A stretch of 64,000 nt of DNA, taken from positions 62,001 through 126,000 of the forward strand of contig ASZZ01000005.1 of assembly GCA_000430305.1 (NCBI GenBank). The letters are read 5' to 3'. The DNA is from Streptococcus mitis 17/34 (lineage in GTDB: Bacteria > Bacillota > Bacilli > Lactobacillales > Streptococcaceae). Numbering within the stretch: the stretch's first letter is position 1; every line of letters starts with the position of its first letter. The translations under genes and the position numbers were made by a program. The notes beneath the pieces are model-generated. The model had not been told where the DNA came from and searched no databases. It saw nothing but the letters and a program-made list of their open reading frames with translations. This document shows, one piece after another, positions 30,528 to 39,990 of this stretch.

Positions 30528-33350
30528 ATGAATAAAAAAGATATTTTATTAAGCGCTGGCTTAACAACTATTCTTGTTGGGACTGGTGTTGCAAATACAA
30601 CTGTCCAAGCAGAAGAGGTTGATTCTGGTCAACCCAAGCCTACGGTGAAGACGACTCCTGTTCATGTTACAGAACAAGACGTGAACACGGCAAAAGCTAA
30701 TGTGAACAGCGCCCAAGCTGATGTCAACGCAAAACAAGGCACAGTCGACCAAGCAAAAGCTGACAAGGTAAAAGCTGATGACAAAATTGACTCAATCAAT
30801 AAAGACATCGACACTGCTAATAACGCAAACAAAATTATCAATGCTCAAAACGATATTATCACTAGCAAAACAGCGGACAAGACAAACGCAACAAACGATT
30901 TGAATACCGCTAAAGATGCCGAACGTGATGCGCATACAGCACTAGACAATGCTAACACCGCAAAAACAGAGGCTGATAATGCCCGTGACACTAAGAAAGC
31001 TGATGTGGATACGAAACAAGCAGACCTTGACGCAATCACAGACGCTAATGTACGTAAAAACATCACAAACACAACTAGCAAAATTTCAAACGTTGATAAT
31101 GATTTGAACGCTAAAGGTGCACAAATCACAGCTACAGACACTAAAATTGCTGCTAAACAAGGGGAAATCGATAACTATAGAGTTAAAGTTATTTCGACAG
31201 ATTTAAATCCTGATGAACGTAATCATACCGCTCATGATAATCTTGATGATTATGTACATAACCACGGTCCGTATCGCAATAAACAAATGGAACCGGTTAA
31301 TTTCCAAGGTGTTGACATCAAAGAAATTGATGCAACTAAAGACATGATTGATTTCACAGAGGCTTTAGCGGATTATAAGAAAGAACCGTTTGACCGTGTT
31401 ACCAGAAGATTAAAAGAACGCCCAGCATATCGCTACAAGGTAGATAACAAAGGTATTTCAGATGCATTTGTAAAATTAATTAACCAACTACGTGTTAATA
31501 ACAACTTGAAGGGTGATATGGTGGTTGACGATGAGTACCTTGCATACGCACAAAAACGTGCTGATGAAATGCAGAAAACAGGCCTATTGTCACACCGTAC
31601 AAGTTTAACCGACAAACCTGGCTATATTGAAAGAGTTCAACCAGGGGAAAACGTTGAAAACATCCTTGGTGGTGCATATGGTCAACTTATTGACCGTGAT
31701 GGTGAATATTTAATGTTTGACCACATTGTAACTAACGAAACATTAGCCTACGAAATGTTGTTGGGTTGGTATGATGACTACAATAACGTGCGAGGTTTAG
31801 ATTATGGACACCGTAAAAACCTATTGACACCAACAGGTGGTAAAATGGGTGTTGCTCTATCTACAATCAATGGTGTAGAAAAAACAACTTATTTCGGTTC
31901 ATTCAATGCTAGCGCTTTCAAGGATTCAACTTATGAATGGGACGAAGAATACAACGAATTCTTTCAGTTAAACCGAAGTCAGAGTGAGAAGGATTATTGG
32001 AACAATAACAATAACTTCAAACAAGATGACCCAATGAACCCAACATTATACGGCAAAAAGATGAAGTTTATCGCGGATACTCATTATGTGTTTGTTAAAC
32101 GTCAAATCATCGATGACAGACCAAAAATGCAAGCCGAGTTAGATGCATTGAAAGAACAAAAAGCGACACAAGAGCGCGAACGTGATGCATTGGTTGCGAA
32201 GAAAGCTGATTTGACTCAAGAGTTGGATGCTTTGAACGCGCAATTGAATGATATTGCTACAGCACATACGAATGCGACAACAGCTCTAAATCAAGCAAAA
32301 TCTGATTTAGCTACACTTACAGCGACCGCTCAAGACAAAGCAGATGCTGTTATTCAAAAACAAAAAGAGTTGGATAAAGCAACTGCTCGTGTAAACGATG
32401 TAACTGCACGTATCAACACAATTCAAAGTGAAATTGATGCGGCAACAAGCAAACGTGATAATGCTATGCGTGTCCACGCGCAATTACCACAATTGCGTGC
32501 GAGTTTAACACAAGCAGAAGCTGATAGAACAAACGTGGAACAACGCATCACAGTTGCAGAGCAAGACTTAGCGGATGCCAAAGCTCGTTTGACACAAGCT
32601 CAAGCTGACCACAAATACAAATCAGATATCTTTTCAATCGATAAGATGCTAAATGTATATACGGATGGTAACCGTGTTATTTCAGCAACACCGAAAGTTG
32701 CCCCAACAGTAGATGAATTACCAGAATTGGATATCACAGCTGACATCCCTAGTGATTTGAATACAAAACAAAACCCTGACGGTATCGGAGCAACACCAAA
32801 AGTAGCTCCAACTGTAGATGAATTGCCAGAATTGGATATCACAGCTGACATTCCAAGTGATTTGAATACAAAACAAAATCCGGATGGTATTGGTGCAACA
32901 CCAAAAATTGCACCAACAGCAGATGAATTGCCAGAGTTGGATCCAAGTGCTATCATTGACAAGCCGGCAGATAAACCAGCGGACAAGCCAGCGAATAAGC
33001 CAGCAGATAAACCAGTGGATAAGCCAGCGGATAAGCTAGCGAATAAGCCAGCGAATAAGCCAGCGGATAAGCCAGCGAATAAGCCAGCGGATAAGCCAGC
33101 GGATAAGCCAGCGGATAAGCCAGCGGATAAACCAGCGGATAAGCCAGCAGATAAGCCAGCAGACAAGTCAGCAGATAAACCAGCAGATAAGTCAGCAGAC
33201 AAGCCGGCAGATAAATCAGCAGAACAATATGCGTTACCAAGTACAGGAGAAAATCCTAGGGTAGCAAATTCAATTGTTACAGTTGGCTACGGATTGTTAG
33301 CAATGATTGGCTTGGCAGGGTTCTTTACTAAGCGGAAAGAGACTAAGTAA
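30528..33350 (+). CDS. LPXTG surface protein with PgrA/Sec10-type surface-exclusion domain
   Basis: 940 aa from ATG 30528 (SD AAAGGAG); an upstream in-frame start lacks an SD and would bury the signal peptide. Order: signal peptide (LLSAGLTTILVGTGVANTTV, cleavage near QAEE), coiled coil rich in Ala/Asp/Lys (about 30-220), CAP-like SEC10/PgrA domain (about 310-465, FVKLINQLRVNN to TTYFGSFNAS), second coiled coil (about 530-700), two and a half 35-residue repeats (ATPKVAPTVDELPELD...), a DKPA/NKPA repeat (about 810-900), LPSTGE, hydrophobic helix and KRKETK. PgrA/Sec10 proteins of enterococcal plasmids reduce redundant mating between cells carrying the same element. Confidence 0.85.
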   Translation: MNKKDILLSAGLTTILVGTGVANTTVQAEEVDSGQPKPTVKTTPVHVTEQDVNTAKANVNSAQADVNAKQGTVDQAKADKVKADDKIDSINKDIDTANNANKIINAQNDIITSKTADKTNATNDLNTAKDAERDAHTALDNANTAKTEADNARDTKKADVDTKQADLDAITDANVRKNITNTTSKISNVDNDLNAKGAQITATDTKIAAKQGEIDNYRVKVISTDLNPDERNHTAHDNLDDYVHNHGPYRNKQMEPVNFQGVDIKEIDATKDMIDFTEALADYKKEPFDRVTRRLKERPAYRYKVDNKGISDAFVKLINQLRVNNNLKGDMVVDDEYLAYAQKRADEMQKTGLLSHRTSLTDKPGYIERVQPGENVENILGGAYGQLIDRDGEYLMFDHIVTNETLAYEMLLGWYDDYNNVRGLDYGHRKNLLTPTGGKMGVALSTINGVEKTTYFGSFNASAFKDSTYEWDEEYNEFFQLNRSQSEKDYWNNNNNFKQDDPMNPTLYGKKMKFIADTHYVFVKRQIIDDRPKMQAELDALKEQKATQERERDALVAKKADLTQELDALNAQLNDIATAHTNATTALNQAKSDLATLTATAQDKADAVIQKQKELDKATARVNDVTARINTIQSEIDAATSKRDNAMRVHAQLPQLRASLTQAEADRTNVEQRITVAEQDLADAKARLTQAQADHKYKSDIFSIDKMLNVYTDGNRVISATPKVAPTVDELPELDITADIPSDLNTKQNPDGIGATPKVAPTVDELPELDITADIPSDLNTKQNPDGIGATPKIAPTADELPELDPSAIIDKPADKPADKPANKPADKPVDKPADKLANKPANKPADKPANKPADKPADKPADKPADKPADKPADKPADKSADKPADKSADKPADKSAEQYALPSTGENPRVANSIVTVGYGLLAMIGLAGFFTKRKETK
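32685..33220 (+). repeat. Tandem repeats in the surface-protein gene
   Basis: 105-bp units start at 32685, 32790 and 32895 (the third truncated), then short units encoding (A/N)DKPA or (A/N)NKPA run to about 33220, a proline-lysine wall-spanning stalk. Both are prone to length change. Confidence 0.9.
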
Positions 33351-33405
33351 TTATATAGAACTATCTAGTGTCATGCTGGATAGTTTATTTTAAAAAGGAG
33401 AAGTA

Positions 33406-34005
33406 ATGGCAGTAGAAGATAAGATTAAAAATCTATTAGATATGTTAGACGGTTATGGTTACCAGTATAAGTTATTTGACGATAAAGTTGTTGTTGAGAA
33501 TCATTCATCGGATATAATACGAGCAGTAGAGATATTGGAAGAATTTTCTAAATATAATTTGATTCCAATGTACCGAACCACTTCGTTTAAAAACGTACCG
33601 AAATTAGTTTATTATTCCTTTATGACAAAACTAGAAGAGATTTATAAAGAAGAAGCAAATAGAATAGGGATAGAATTTAAAGATTTCTATTTAAAGGAAA
33701 GATACAAATTAAAGGAATATCCTGAGTATATGCATGCTAGTTTTTCTGATTATGGAACATTTATAATAGATTACTATGATACAGAAAGCTTAGTTATTAA
33801 AGGTTGGCCAGAGAATTCTGCGGTGAGTTTGGCTAGTAATGATAGAATAAAACAATATATAAATAAAGACACTTTTACCATAGATTTTAATCGTGTGAAA
33901 AATGTGGATAATCAAGCTAATCTGATGTATGGTTATTTAGAGATGATTGATGAAGAGCCTGAATTTTTAGAAGAACTAATTAGAAATCATAGCTCTAGTT
34001 TTTAA
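33406..34005 (+). CDS. Hypothetical IME cargo protein, 199 aa
   Basis: Not recognised. Soluble, mixed alpha/beta, rich in Tyr, Lys and acidic residues (LLDMLDGYGYQYKLFDDKVV, YTHASF-like segment YMHASFSDYGTFIIDYYD). SD AAAGGAG before ATG. It follows the surface-protein gene by 55 bp with no clear terminator, so it may be co-transcribed. No signal peptide or membrane segment. The A/T-rich codon use matches the IME rather than the core genome. Confidence 0.65.
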   Translation: MAVEDKIKNLLDMLDGYGYQYKLFDDKVVVENHSSDIIRAVEILEEFSKYNLIPMYRTTSFKNVPKLVYYSFMTKLEEIYKEEANRIGIEFKDFYLKERYKLKEYPEYMHASFSDYGTFIIDYYDTESLVIKGWPENSAVSLASNDRIKQYINKDTFTIDFNRVKNVDNQANLMYGYLEMIDEEPEFLEELIRNHSSSF

Positions 34006-34038
34006 GTAGGTTTGTTGAGTACACACACGAGGTATTAA

Positions 34039-34425
34039 ATGAGAAATATAAATTATTCAGCATTTTTAAGTGCTAAAGATGCTCTAACTTTTGAAGAATG
34101 TCAAAACATTCATCAGACAATTCTAAACAATATTGGTAACGATGAGGAAATTTTAAAAGTATGGTCTGAGTTTTTGCAAGCTAGTATAAGCTATGCTCAT
34201 ATTCGTAGCCAGTGGTTGCTATGGGAACGTGAAGAGCGTCAACAAAAAGATGAAGGTAGAACAGCAAAGCATGAGCGAGTAATATATTGTCTAAAGCTTC
34301 TTAGTCGTTATCTAGGGCAAGAAGGTGTGGACGTTTCATGGTTTGATGCTATAGAGGATAACAGGAAGCAAATAGGAGATTTTGCTTGTTATATAGCTTA
34401 TATCTACTCTATAAATGCTAGATAG
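34039..34425 (+). CDS. Hypothetical IME cargo protein, 128 aa
   Basis: Not recognised. All-helical soluble protein (FEECQNIHQTILNNIGNDEE, WLLWEREERQQKDEGRTAKHE). It lies 33 bp after the 199-aa gene, and a perfect terminator follows immediately, so it is the last gene of the cargo transcript. An accessory or defence role is possible given location, but nothing in the sequence shows it. Confidence 0.6.
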   Translation: MRNINYSAFLSAKDALTFEECQNIHQTILNNIGNDEEILKVWSEFLQASISYAHIRSQWLLWEREERQQKDEGRTAKHERVIYCLKLLSRYLGQEGVDVSWFDAIEDNRKQIGDFACYIAYIYSINAR

Positions 34426-34455
34426 AAAATGCAGGCTGATTAATGCCTGCATTTT
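34426..34455 (+). terminator. Terminator of the IME cargo transcript
   Basis: Perfect 11-bp stem AAAATGCAGGC / GCCTGCATTTT with an 8-base loop. Confidence 0.9.
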
Positions 34456-34523
34456 GGACTTCAATTATTCATTCAAAAGATTTTACTATTTTCATGAATA
34501 AATTGAAGTGAAAGAATAAAAAA

Positions 34524-34556
34524 AGAAGAGCTACTCATCTGTGAAGTAGCTCTTCT
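34524..34556. terminator. Bidirectional hairpin near the right end of the IME
   Basis: Perfect 12-bp stem AGAAGAGCTACT / AGTAGCTCTTCT, 9-base loop, preceded by A-run. On the minus strand it could insulate the element from rpmG read-through. Confidence 0.8.
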
Positions 34557-34705
34557 CTTATATCCGTAATCTCTTTTTATTTATCTGAAAATGTAGAGAA
34601 AAATGTAGAGATTCGGCTGATTTGTATTGCAATACATTGAAATTTGAAATCTCAAGAATCGCTTAAAATCAGGGATTCTCACGCCTGCTGACGTGTAGTG
34701 AATCT

Positions 34706-34722
34706 CTATTTAACCTCTGTAA
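34706..34722. other. attR of the IME within the rpmG 3' end
   Basis: CTATTTAACCTCTGTAA, the last codons and stop of rpmG, matching attL at 14 of 17 bases. The insertion leaves the L33 reading frame intact. Arm-type repeats AATGTAGAGA at 34590 and 34602 lie inside. Confidence 0.65.
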
Positions 34723-34855
34723 ACACAACGTGTTTGCGAAGTTTTGGTGAGTATTTCTTCAATTGAAGACGGTCTGGAGTGTTACGTTTGTTTTTAGAAG
34801 TAAGGTACAAGCGTTCACCAGATTCTTTGTGTTCAAGTGTAATATTTACGCGCAT
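34706..34855 (-). CDS. rpmG: 50S ribosomal protein L33
   Basis: 49 aa, starting [20 protein letters not shown] and ending [18 protein letters not shown] upstream. It lacks the CxxC zinc-binding pairs, so it is the zinc-independent paralogue form. It sits 15 bases after rpmF in the same operon. Its 3' end is the IME attachment site. Confidence 0.95.
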
Positions 34856-34870
34856 GGTATCTCCCTTCTA

Positions 34871-35053
34871 TTATTCAGCTGATGCAGCTTTAGCGATTTT
34901 ACGTCCTTTGTAGTATCCTTTAAGTGATACACGGTGAGAACGTGAGTAATCTCCAGTAGTTTCGTCAAAGTTTACAGATGGAGCTGTTACTTTGTAGTGT
35001 GTACGACGTTTGTTTTTCTTCGCTTTTGAAGTGCGACGTGCAGGTACTGCCAT
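34871..35053 (-). CDS. rpmF: 50S ribosomal protein L32
   Basis: 60 aa, full length, starting [20 protein letters not shown]. It has no zinc-binding cysteines, matching the cysteine-free L33 next to it. SD AAGGAGA precedes the ATG. First gene of rpmF-rpmG; the pair is co-transcribed on the minus strand. Confidence 0.97.
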
Positions 35054-35203
35054 TTTGATTTCTCCTTTAGGTATTTATATTCGATTCAATCTACTGATTT
35101 TCATCAACCATACTAGGATAACACATTTTTTTGTAAAGTAAAGTTACTTGACAAAAAAAGATGAAAAAATTCTCCTGTCCGACCTAGCAGACAGGAGAAG
35201 GTG

Positions 35204-35404
35204 TTAAATATCAATCTCAAATGGTTCGTCAATGGTTTCTGATACGTATTTTCCGTCTTTCTTCCGTTGTTTGACACATTCTGTGAGGAGATATTCGATT
35301 TGCCCATTGACTGAACGAAAGTCGTCTTCTGCCCATGATGCGAGTGCAGCGTATAACTTTGTTGAGAGTCTAAGGGGGATCTGCTTTTTTTTAGCTTCAG
35401 CCAT
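35204..35404 (-). CDS. Arc-like ribbon-helix-helix small protein
   Basis: 66 aa, [20 protein letters not shown] then [20 protein letters not shown]: a short beta-strand with basic/polar residues followed by two helices, as in Arc-type DNA-binding proteins. Its start is 2 bases from the end of the SPFH gene, so the two are coupled. The role is unknown; it may regulate the operon or bind the SPFH partner. Confidence 0.7.
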   Translation of the reverse strand: MAEAKKKQIPLRLSTKLYAALASWAEDDFRSVNGQIEYLLTECVKQRKKDGKYVSETIDEPFEIDI

Positions 35405-35406
35405 CT

Positions 35407-36414
35407 TTAGTAAAGACTTCCTGTGTTGACAATTGGTTGTGCATCATGATTGCCACAGAGGACGACTAGGAGATTTGAAACCATAGCAGCTTTTCGTTCT
35501 TCATCAAGCTCTACCAATTCCCCTTCATTGAGACGTTCCAGGGCCATTTCAACCATACCCACAGCGCCATCGACAATCATCTTACGGGCATCAATAATGG
35601 CTGATGCTTGTTGACGTTGAAGCATAACAGCAGCAATTTCTGGAGCGTAAGCTAGGTAAGTAATACGTGCTTCAAGGATTTCCAAGCCAGCATCCTCAAC
35701 ACGACTTTGGATTTCTTCACGAATACGGTTAGCCACAATTTCGCTAGAGCCACGGAGACTACCTTCATCTGCTTGGCCGTCACCCGTAGTATCCACGTTA
35801 GGAGACACATCGTAAGGATAGATGCGGACAATATTACGGAGGGCGCTATCACATTGCAATGAAAGATATTCTTTGTAGTTGTCAACGTTGAAAACTGCCT
35901 TAGCAGTATCGACTACACGCCAAGTAACGGCAATTCCTATTTCTACAGGATTTCCTAGACAATCATTGATTTTTTGGCGAGAATTGCTCAAGGTCATGAT
36001 CTTGAGGGAAATCTGTTTCTTGCCAATTTCAATATTTACATCATTGCCATTTGATGATTTCATCCCTGAAAAAGGAGATTTCGTGCTAACGTCACCACTT
36101 TGTCCAAGTCGAGTGTGGTTTGCAGGGTTAACTGCTACGCTGAAGGGATTGACAAAGTAAAAACCAGGTTCTTTGATGGTACCTGTATAGTTACCAAAGA
36201 GTGTCAGAACCAGAGCTTCCTGAGGTTTGACAACTTTTAAACCAGCATGAGCTAGGCCTGCAATTAAGATTAATAAAAGTCCGATAATAATTCCAAAAAT
36301 GTTTTCCGAACCAGCACCCATTATAAGTATAAAGACACCAAGTACGAGTGTCAACTCAATGAGAATCAATGCGAATACACCATTTGGTTTTGAATTGATG
36401 AGTTTTTCAGTCAT
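35407..36414 (-). CDS. SPFH/Band 7 (stomatin/prohibitin-like) membrane protein
   Basis: 335 aa. N-terminal hydrophobic hairpin of two membrane segments ([20 protein letters not shown] and [20 protein letters not shown]), then a PHB/SPFH domain (about 60-270: [20 protein letters not shown] to [20 protein letters not shown]) and a short helical tail. SPFH proteins scaffold membrane microdomains. First gene of a two-gene operon with the Arc-like protein. Confidence 0.88.
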   Translation of the reverse strand: MTEKLINSKPNGVFALILIELTLVLGVFILIMGAGSENIFGIIIGLLLILIAGLAHAGLKVVKPQEALVLTLFGNYTGTIKEPGFYFVNPFSVAVNPANHTRLGQSGDVSTKSPFSGMKSSNGNDVNIEIGKKQISLKIMTLSNSRQKINDCLGNPVEIGIAVTWRVVDTAKAVFNVDNYKEYLSLQCDSALRNIVRIYPYDVSPNVDTTGDGQADEGSLRGSSEIVANRIREEIQSRVEDAGLEILEARITYLAYAPEIAAVMLQRQQASAIIDARKMIVDGAVGMVEMALERLNEGELVELDEERKAAMVSNLLVVLCGNHDAQPIVNTGSLY

Positions 36415-36562
36415 AAGAATGACCTCCTGTTTTATGATATCTAAATGATATCACTTTGATTTATAAAGTCAAGAAATAAATGTAACATTTTTAAAGAAAA
36501 TATTGCTGTATAGAATTTTCTGAAAATTCAAGAATTTTCTTCTGTTCATTGCTTTTAAAATG

Positions 36563-36571
36563 TGCTATAAT
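36563..36571 (+). promoter_or_regulatory. Extended -10 promoter of ilvD
   Basis: TGC-TATAAT (TATAAT 36566-36571), 28 bases before ATG 36599; -35 weak. Confidence 0.6.
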
Positions 36572-36598
36572 AGTAAAAACTGAAATGGGAGGGATAAG

Positions 36599-38302
36599 AT
36601 GACTGAATTAGATAAACGTCACCGCAGTAGCATTTATGACAGCATGGTTAAATCGCCAAACCGTGCTATGCTTCGTGCGACTGGTATGACAGATAAGGAC
36701 TTTGAAACACCGATTGTGGGAGTGATTTCGACTTGGGCAGAAAATACGCCATGTAACATCCACTTGCATGATTTTGGGAAATTGGCTAAAGAGGGTGTCA
36801 AATCGGCAGGTGCTTGGCCTGTGCAGTTTGGGACTATCACTGTAGCGGACGGGATTGCCATGGGAACGCCTGGTATGCGTTTCTCTTTGACATCTCGTGA
36901 TATCATCGCGGACTCCATCGAGGCGGCTATGGGTGGTCACAACGTGGATGCCTTCGTTGCTATCGGTGGCTGTGACAAAAATATGCCTGGTTCTATGATT
37001 GCCATTGCCAATATGGATATCCCAGCTATTTTCGCCTATGGTGGTACTATTGCACCGGGAAATCTTGATGGTAAAGACATTGACTTGGTTTCTGTCTTTG
37101 AGGGTATCGGAAAATGGAACCACGGTGACATGACAGCTGAGGACGTGAAACGTCTCGAATGTAATGCCTGTCCTGGCCCTGGTGGTTGTGGTGGTATGTA
37201 TACAGCTAATACCATGGCGACTGCTATCGAAGTTCTCGGTATGAGTTTGCCAGGATCTTCATCTCACCCAGCTGAATCAGCTGATAAGAAAGAAGATATC
37301 GAAGCAGCAGGACGTGCTGTTGTTAAGATGCTGGAACTTGGTCTCAAACCATCAGATATCTTGACTCGTGAAGCCTTTGAAGATGCCATCACTGTAACCA
37401 TGGCTCTTGGTGGTTCTACAAATGCTACTCTTCACTTGCTTGCCATTGCCCATGCGGCTAATGTTGACTTGTCACTTGAGGACTTCAATACGATTCAAGA
37501 ACGTGTGCCTCACTTGGCCGACTTGAAACCTTCTGGTCAGTATGTCTTCCAAGATCTCTACGAAGTCGGTGGTGTGCCTGCGGTTATGAAATATCTCTTG
37601 GCAAATGGCTTCCTTCATGGAGATCGCATCACATGTACTGGTAAGACAGTTGCTGAAAACTTGGCTGACTTTGCAGACCTTACACCAGGTCAAAAAGTCA
37701 TCATGCCACTTGAAAATCCGAAACGTGCAGATGGTCCGCTTATCATCTTGAACGGGAACCTTGCTCCTGACGGTGCGGTTGCCAAGGTATCAGGTGTTAA
37801 AGTGCGTCGTCACGTTGGACCAGCTAAGGTATTTGACTCAGAAGAAGATGCTATTCAGGCTGTTCTGACAGATGAAATCGTTGATGGCGATGTAGTCGTT
37901 GTTCGTTTCGTTGGACCTAAGGGTGGTCCTGGTATGCCTGAGATGCTGTCACTTTCTTCAATGATCGTTGGTAAAGGTCAAGGAGACAAGGTTGCCCTCT
38001 TGACGGACGGACGCTTCTCTGGTGGTACTTATGGTTTGGTTGTTGGACATATCGCTCCTGAAGCTCAGGATGGTGGACCGATTGCTTACCTTCGTACAGG
38101 CGATATCGTTACGGTTGACCAAGATACTAAAGAAATTTCCATGGCCGTATCGGAAGAAGAACTTGAAAAACGTAAGGCAGAAACAACCTTACCACCACTT
38201 TACAGCCGTGGTGTTCTTGGTAAATATGCCCATATCGTATCATCTGCTTCTCGTGGAGCCGTGACAGACTTCTGGAATATGGACAAGTCAGGTAAAAAAT
38301 AA
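36599..38302 (+). CDS. ilvD: Dihydroxy-acid dehydratase
   Basis: Iron-sulfur enzyme of valine, isoleucine and leucine synthesis, converting 2,3-dihydroxy-3-methyl acids to 2-oxo acids. 567 aa, full length. Cluster/active-site motifs: NTPCNIH (about 50), [12 protein letters not shown] (about 120-131) and [19 protein letters not shown] (about 186-204); C-terminal [23 protein letters not shown]. Stand-alone gene with its own promoter and terminator. A MIP18-family iron-sulfur assembly factor lies convergently downstream. Confidence 0.97.
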   Translation: MTELDKRHRSSIYDSMVKSPNRAMLRATGMTDKDFETPIVGVISTWAENTPCNIHLHDFGKLAKEGVKSAGAWPVQFGTITVADGIAMGTPGMRFSLTSRDIIADSIEAAMGGHNVDAFVAIGGCDKNMPGSMIAIANMDIPAIFAYGGTIAPGNLDGKDIDLVSVFEGIGKWNHGDMTAEDVKRLECNACPGPGGCGGMYTANTMATAIEVLGMSLPGSSSHPAESADKKEDIEAAGRAVVKMLELGLKPSDILTREAFEDAITVTMALGGSTNATLHLLAIAHAANVDLSLEDFNTIQERVPHLADLKPSGQYVFQDLYEVGGVPAVMKYLLANGFLHGDRITCTGKTVAENLADFADLTPGQKVIMPLENPKRADGPLIILNGNLAPDGAVAKVSGVKVRRHVGPAKVFDSEEDAIQAVLTDEIVDGDVVVVRFVGPKGGPGMPEMLSLSSMIVGKGQGDKVALLTDGRFSGGTYGLVVGHIAPEAQDGGPIAYLRTGDIVTVDQDTKEISMAVSEEELEKRKAETTLPPLYSRGVLGKYAHIVSSASRGAVTDFWNMDKSGKK

Positions 38303-38308
38303 ACTCAA

Positions 38309-38340
38309 AAAGCAAGCCGATTTCGGCTTGCTTCTTTTTA
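38309..38340 (+). terminator. ilvD terminator
   Basis: AAGCAAGCCGA / CGGCTTGCTT stem with a 3-4 base loop, then CTTTTT. Confidence 0.9.
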
Positions 38341-38363
38341 TCTTCAAAAGTGATTTGCCTGCT

Positions 38364-38478
38364 TATACTCAATAAAAATCAAAGAGCAAATTAGAAAGCT
38401 AGGCGCAGGTTGCTCAAAGCACAGCTTTGAGGTTGGAGATAAAGCTGACGTGGTTTGAAGAGATTTTTGAAGAGTATT
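38364..38478 (-). repeat. BOX element, shortened
   Basis: Minus orientation, starts TATACTCAATAAAAATC (boxC side) and ends GAGATTTTTGAAGAGTATTA (boxA side). The central GAGGTTGGAGATAAAGCTGACG joins boxB to boxA with the CGTCGCCTTGCCG part deleted. Its outer TAA supplies the stop of the MIP18 gene. Confidence 0.85.
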
Positions 38479-38818
38479 AACGGGGTGGCAGTCCAAGGGC
38501 AATGCGGCCGTAGCGACTGATTCGTGTAATCTTCCAAGCAGGCGACCAGGTAACTTCAACCTTTACATCTTCGATCCCCTCGATTTGTTTGAGACCTGCG
38601 ACGATTTCGATAGGCAAACTTTCGGCGCAATCGCAGGCGGTGTCAGTGAAGGTCATGACAATCTTGCAGAGACCCGTTTCGTCCAGATTGATTTCATAAA
38701 TCAATCCTAGATTGTAAACATCCAATTCCACATCTGTATCAAAAACCTTCTCTAGTTTTTCAATAATTTGGTCTTGCAAGGCCAAAGCGCGGTCATTGAT
38801 TTTGATATCCTCTCTCAT
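38477..38818 (-). CDS. MIP18/PaaD-like (DUF59) iron-sulfur assembly protein
   Basis: 113 aa. DUF59 core about 20-100: DVELDVYNLGLIYEINLDET, then VMTFTDTACDCAESLPIEI with cysteines where SufT/PaaD proteins carry their reactive cysteine, and KVEVTWSPAWKITRISRYGR. SufT-like proteins help mature Fe-S enzymes; the convergent neighbour IlvD needs such a cluster. The stop codon is formed by the first bases of a BOX element. Confidence 0.85.
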   Translation of the reverse strand: MREDIKINDRALALQDQIIEKLEKVFDTDVELDVYNLGLIYEINLDETGLCKIVMTFTDTACDCAESLPIEIVAGLKQIEGIEDVKVEVTWSPAWKITRISRYGRIALGLPPR

Positions 38819-38941
38819 AGCAGTCCCTCCACCTGATAAATATCCTCTATTTTCTCATAATTCTGACAATTTGGCAAGTTTTTGATGAATTTTCTGAAAA
38901 ATATGATAAAATGAAGAAAATACTCAATCAAGGGGAAGTCT

Positions 38942-39793
38942 ATGGAGCAGATTGGAAAAGTCTTTAGACAATTACGAGAGTCAAGAAATATCTCGCTGAG
39001 ACAGGCGACTGGGGGACAATTTTCGCCGTCTATGTTGTCCCGATTTGAAACTGGTCAAAGTGAGCTTTCGGTGGAAAAGTTTCTATTTGCACTAGAAAAT
39101 ATATCTGCCAGTGTGGAGGAAATTCTCTTTCTGGCAAGAGGTTTTCAGTATGATACTGATTCTGAGTTGAGAAAAGAAATCCTAGATGTCTTGGACTTAA
39201 AGAATATAGCACCTCTTGAAGACCTGTATCGCCAGGAGTATCAAAAGCATGCCCATTCTCAAAACAAACAGAAACATATTCTAAATGCCATTATTATCAA
39301 GTCTTATATGAAGAGCATGGATGAAACGGTTGAGTTAACGGCAGAGGAAGCGAAAGTCCTTCATGACTACTTGTTTTCTACTGAGATTTGGGGAATCTAT
39401 GAACTCAATTTGTTCTCAGTCAGTTCTCCGTTCTTGTCTGTTTCTCTTTTTACTAGATATGTACGAGAAATGGTCCGCAAATCCGATTTTCTAATGGAAA
39501 TGTCTGGAAACCGAAACCTTTTTCATACTATGCTATTGAATGGTTTTTTAGCTAGTATTGAGTGTGAAGAATTTACCAATGCCTCTTATTTTAAACGTGT
39601 CATCAAAGAGCATTTCTACAAGGAAAATGAGACCTATTTCCGAATTGTCTATTTGTGGGCGGAAGGTCTCCTTGATAGCAAGCAAGGTAGAGTCAAGGAA
39701 GGTCAGAAAAAGATGGAAGATGCTGTCCGTATTTTTGAGATGCTTGGCTGTAACAAATCTGCTGAATACTACAGAAATACAACCGATTGTTGA
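38942..39793 (+). CDS. Rgg/GadR/MutR-family transcription regulator
   Basis: 283 aa. N-terminal XRE helix-turn-helix (GKVFRQLRESRNISLRQATG, FSPSMLSRFETGQSELSVEK, about 4-60) followed by a TPR-like helical domain to the end, the Rgg peptide-sensor layout. An MFS exporter follows 200 bp later in the same direction and is its likely target. I found no adjacent SHP-type pheromone gene. The last residues read NTTDC-stop, while the next frame encodes IQPIVEYLQTKKII-stop, so a small 3' frameshift is possible; it is not of the 1-nt-deletion kind seen elsewhere in the window. Confidence 0.85.
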   Translation: MEQIGKVFRQLRESRNISLRQATGGQFSPSMLSRFETGQSELSVEKFLFALENISASVEEILFLARGFQYDTDSELRKEILDVLDLKNIAPLEDLYRQEYQKHAHSQNKQKHILNAIIIKSYMKSMDETVELTAEEAKVLHDYLFSTEIWGIYELNLFSVSSPFLSVSLFTRYVREMVRKSDFLMEMSGNRNLFHTMLLNGFLASIECEEFTNASYFKRVIKEHFYKENETYFRIVYLWAEGLLDSKQGRVKEGQKKMEDAVRIFEMLGCNKSAEYYRNTTDC

Positions 39794-39829
39794 ATATCTG
39801 CAAACTAAGAAAATAATTTGAAATTTTAA

Positions 39830-39882
39830 GCGATAGAACTCTGTATCTCTCTCAGGTCATTACAAAAGTTCTATCGTTTTTT
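39830..39882 (+). terminator. Terminator after rgg
   Basis: GCGATAGAACT and AGTTCTATCGT arms with a long loop, followed by TTTTTT. Confidence 0.75.
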
Positions 39883-39990
39883 TGCTTATTTTGTGTGTTG
39901 CATATATTCAAAAGTTTTCCCTTTCGATTTCTAAGTGCTATACTGTAGTCATACTTCATATAGAACTTCGAACAAGAAGGGAGATTACCT

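Noticed and set aside
32600-33202. 200-codon minus-strand ORF of SAGLSADL-type repeats
   Set aside because: Antisense reading of the DKPA repeat region of the surface protein; low-complexity mirror with no start signals.
32957-33220. Regular short repeats that could suggest a CRISPR array
   Set aside because: They are in-frame codons of a Pro/Lys stalk with no unique spacers and no cas genes nearby.
39794-39990. Possible SHP pheromone gene beside the Rgg regulator
   Set aside because: No short ORF with SD and a hydrophobic C-terminus in this gap or upstream of rgg; only a terminator and a -10 are seen.
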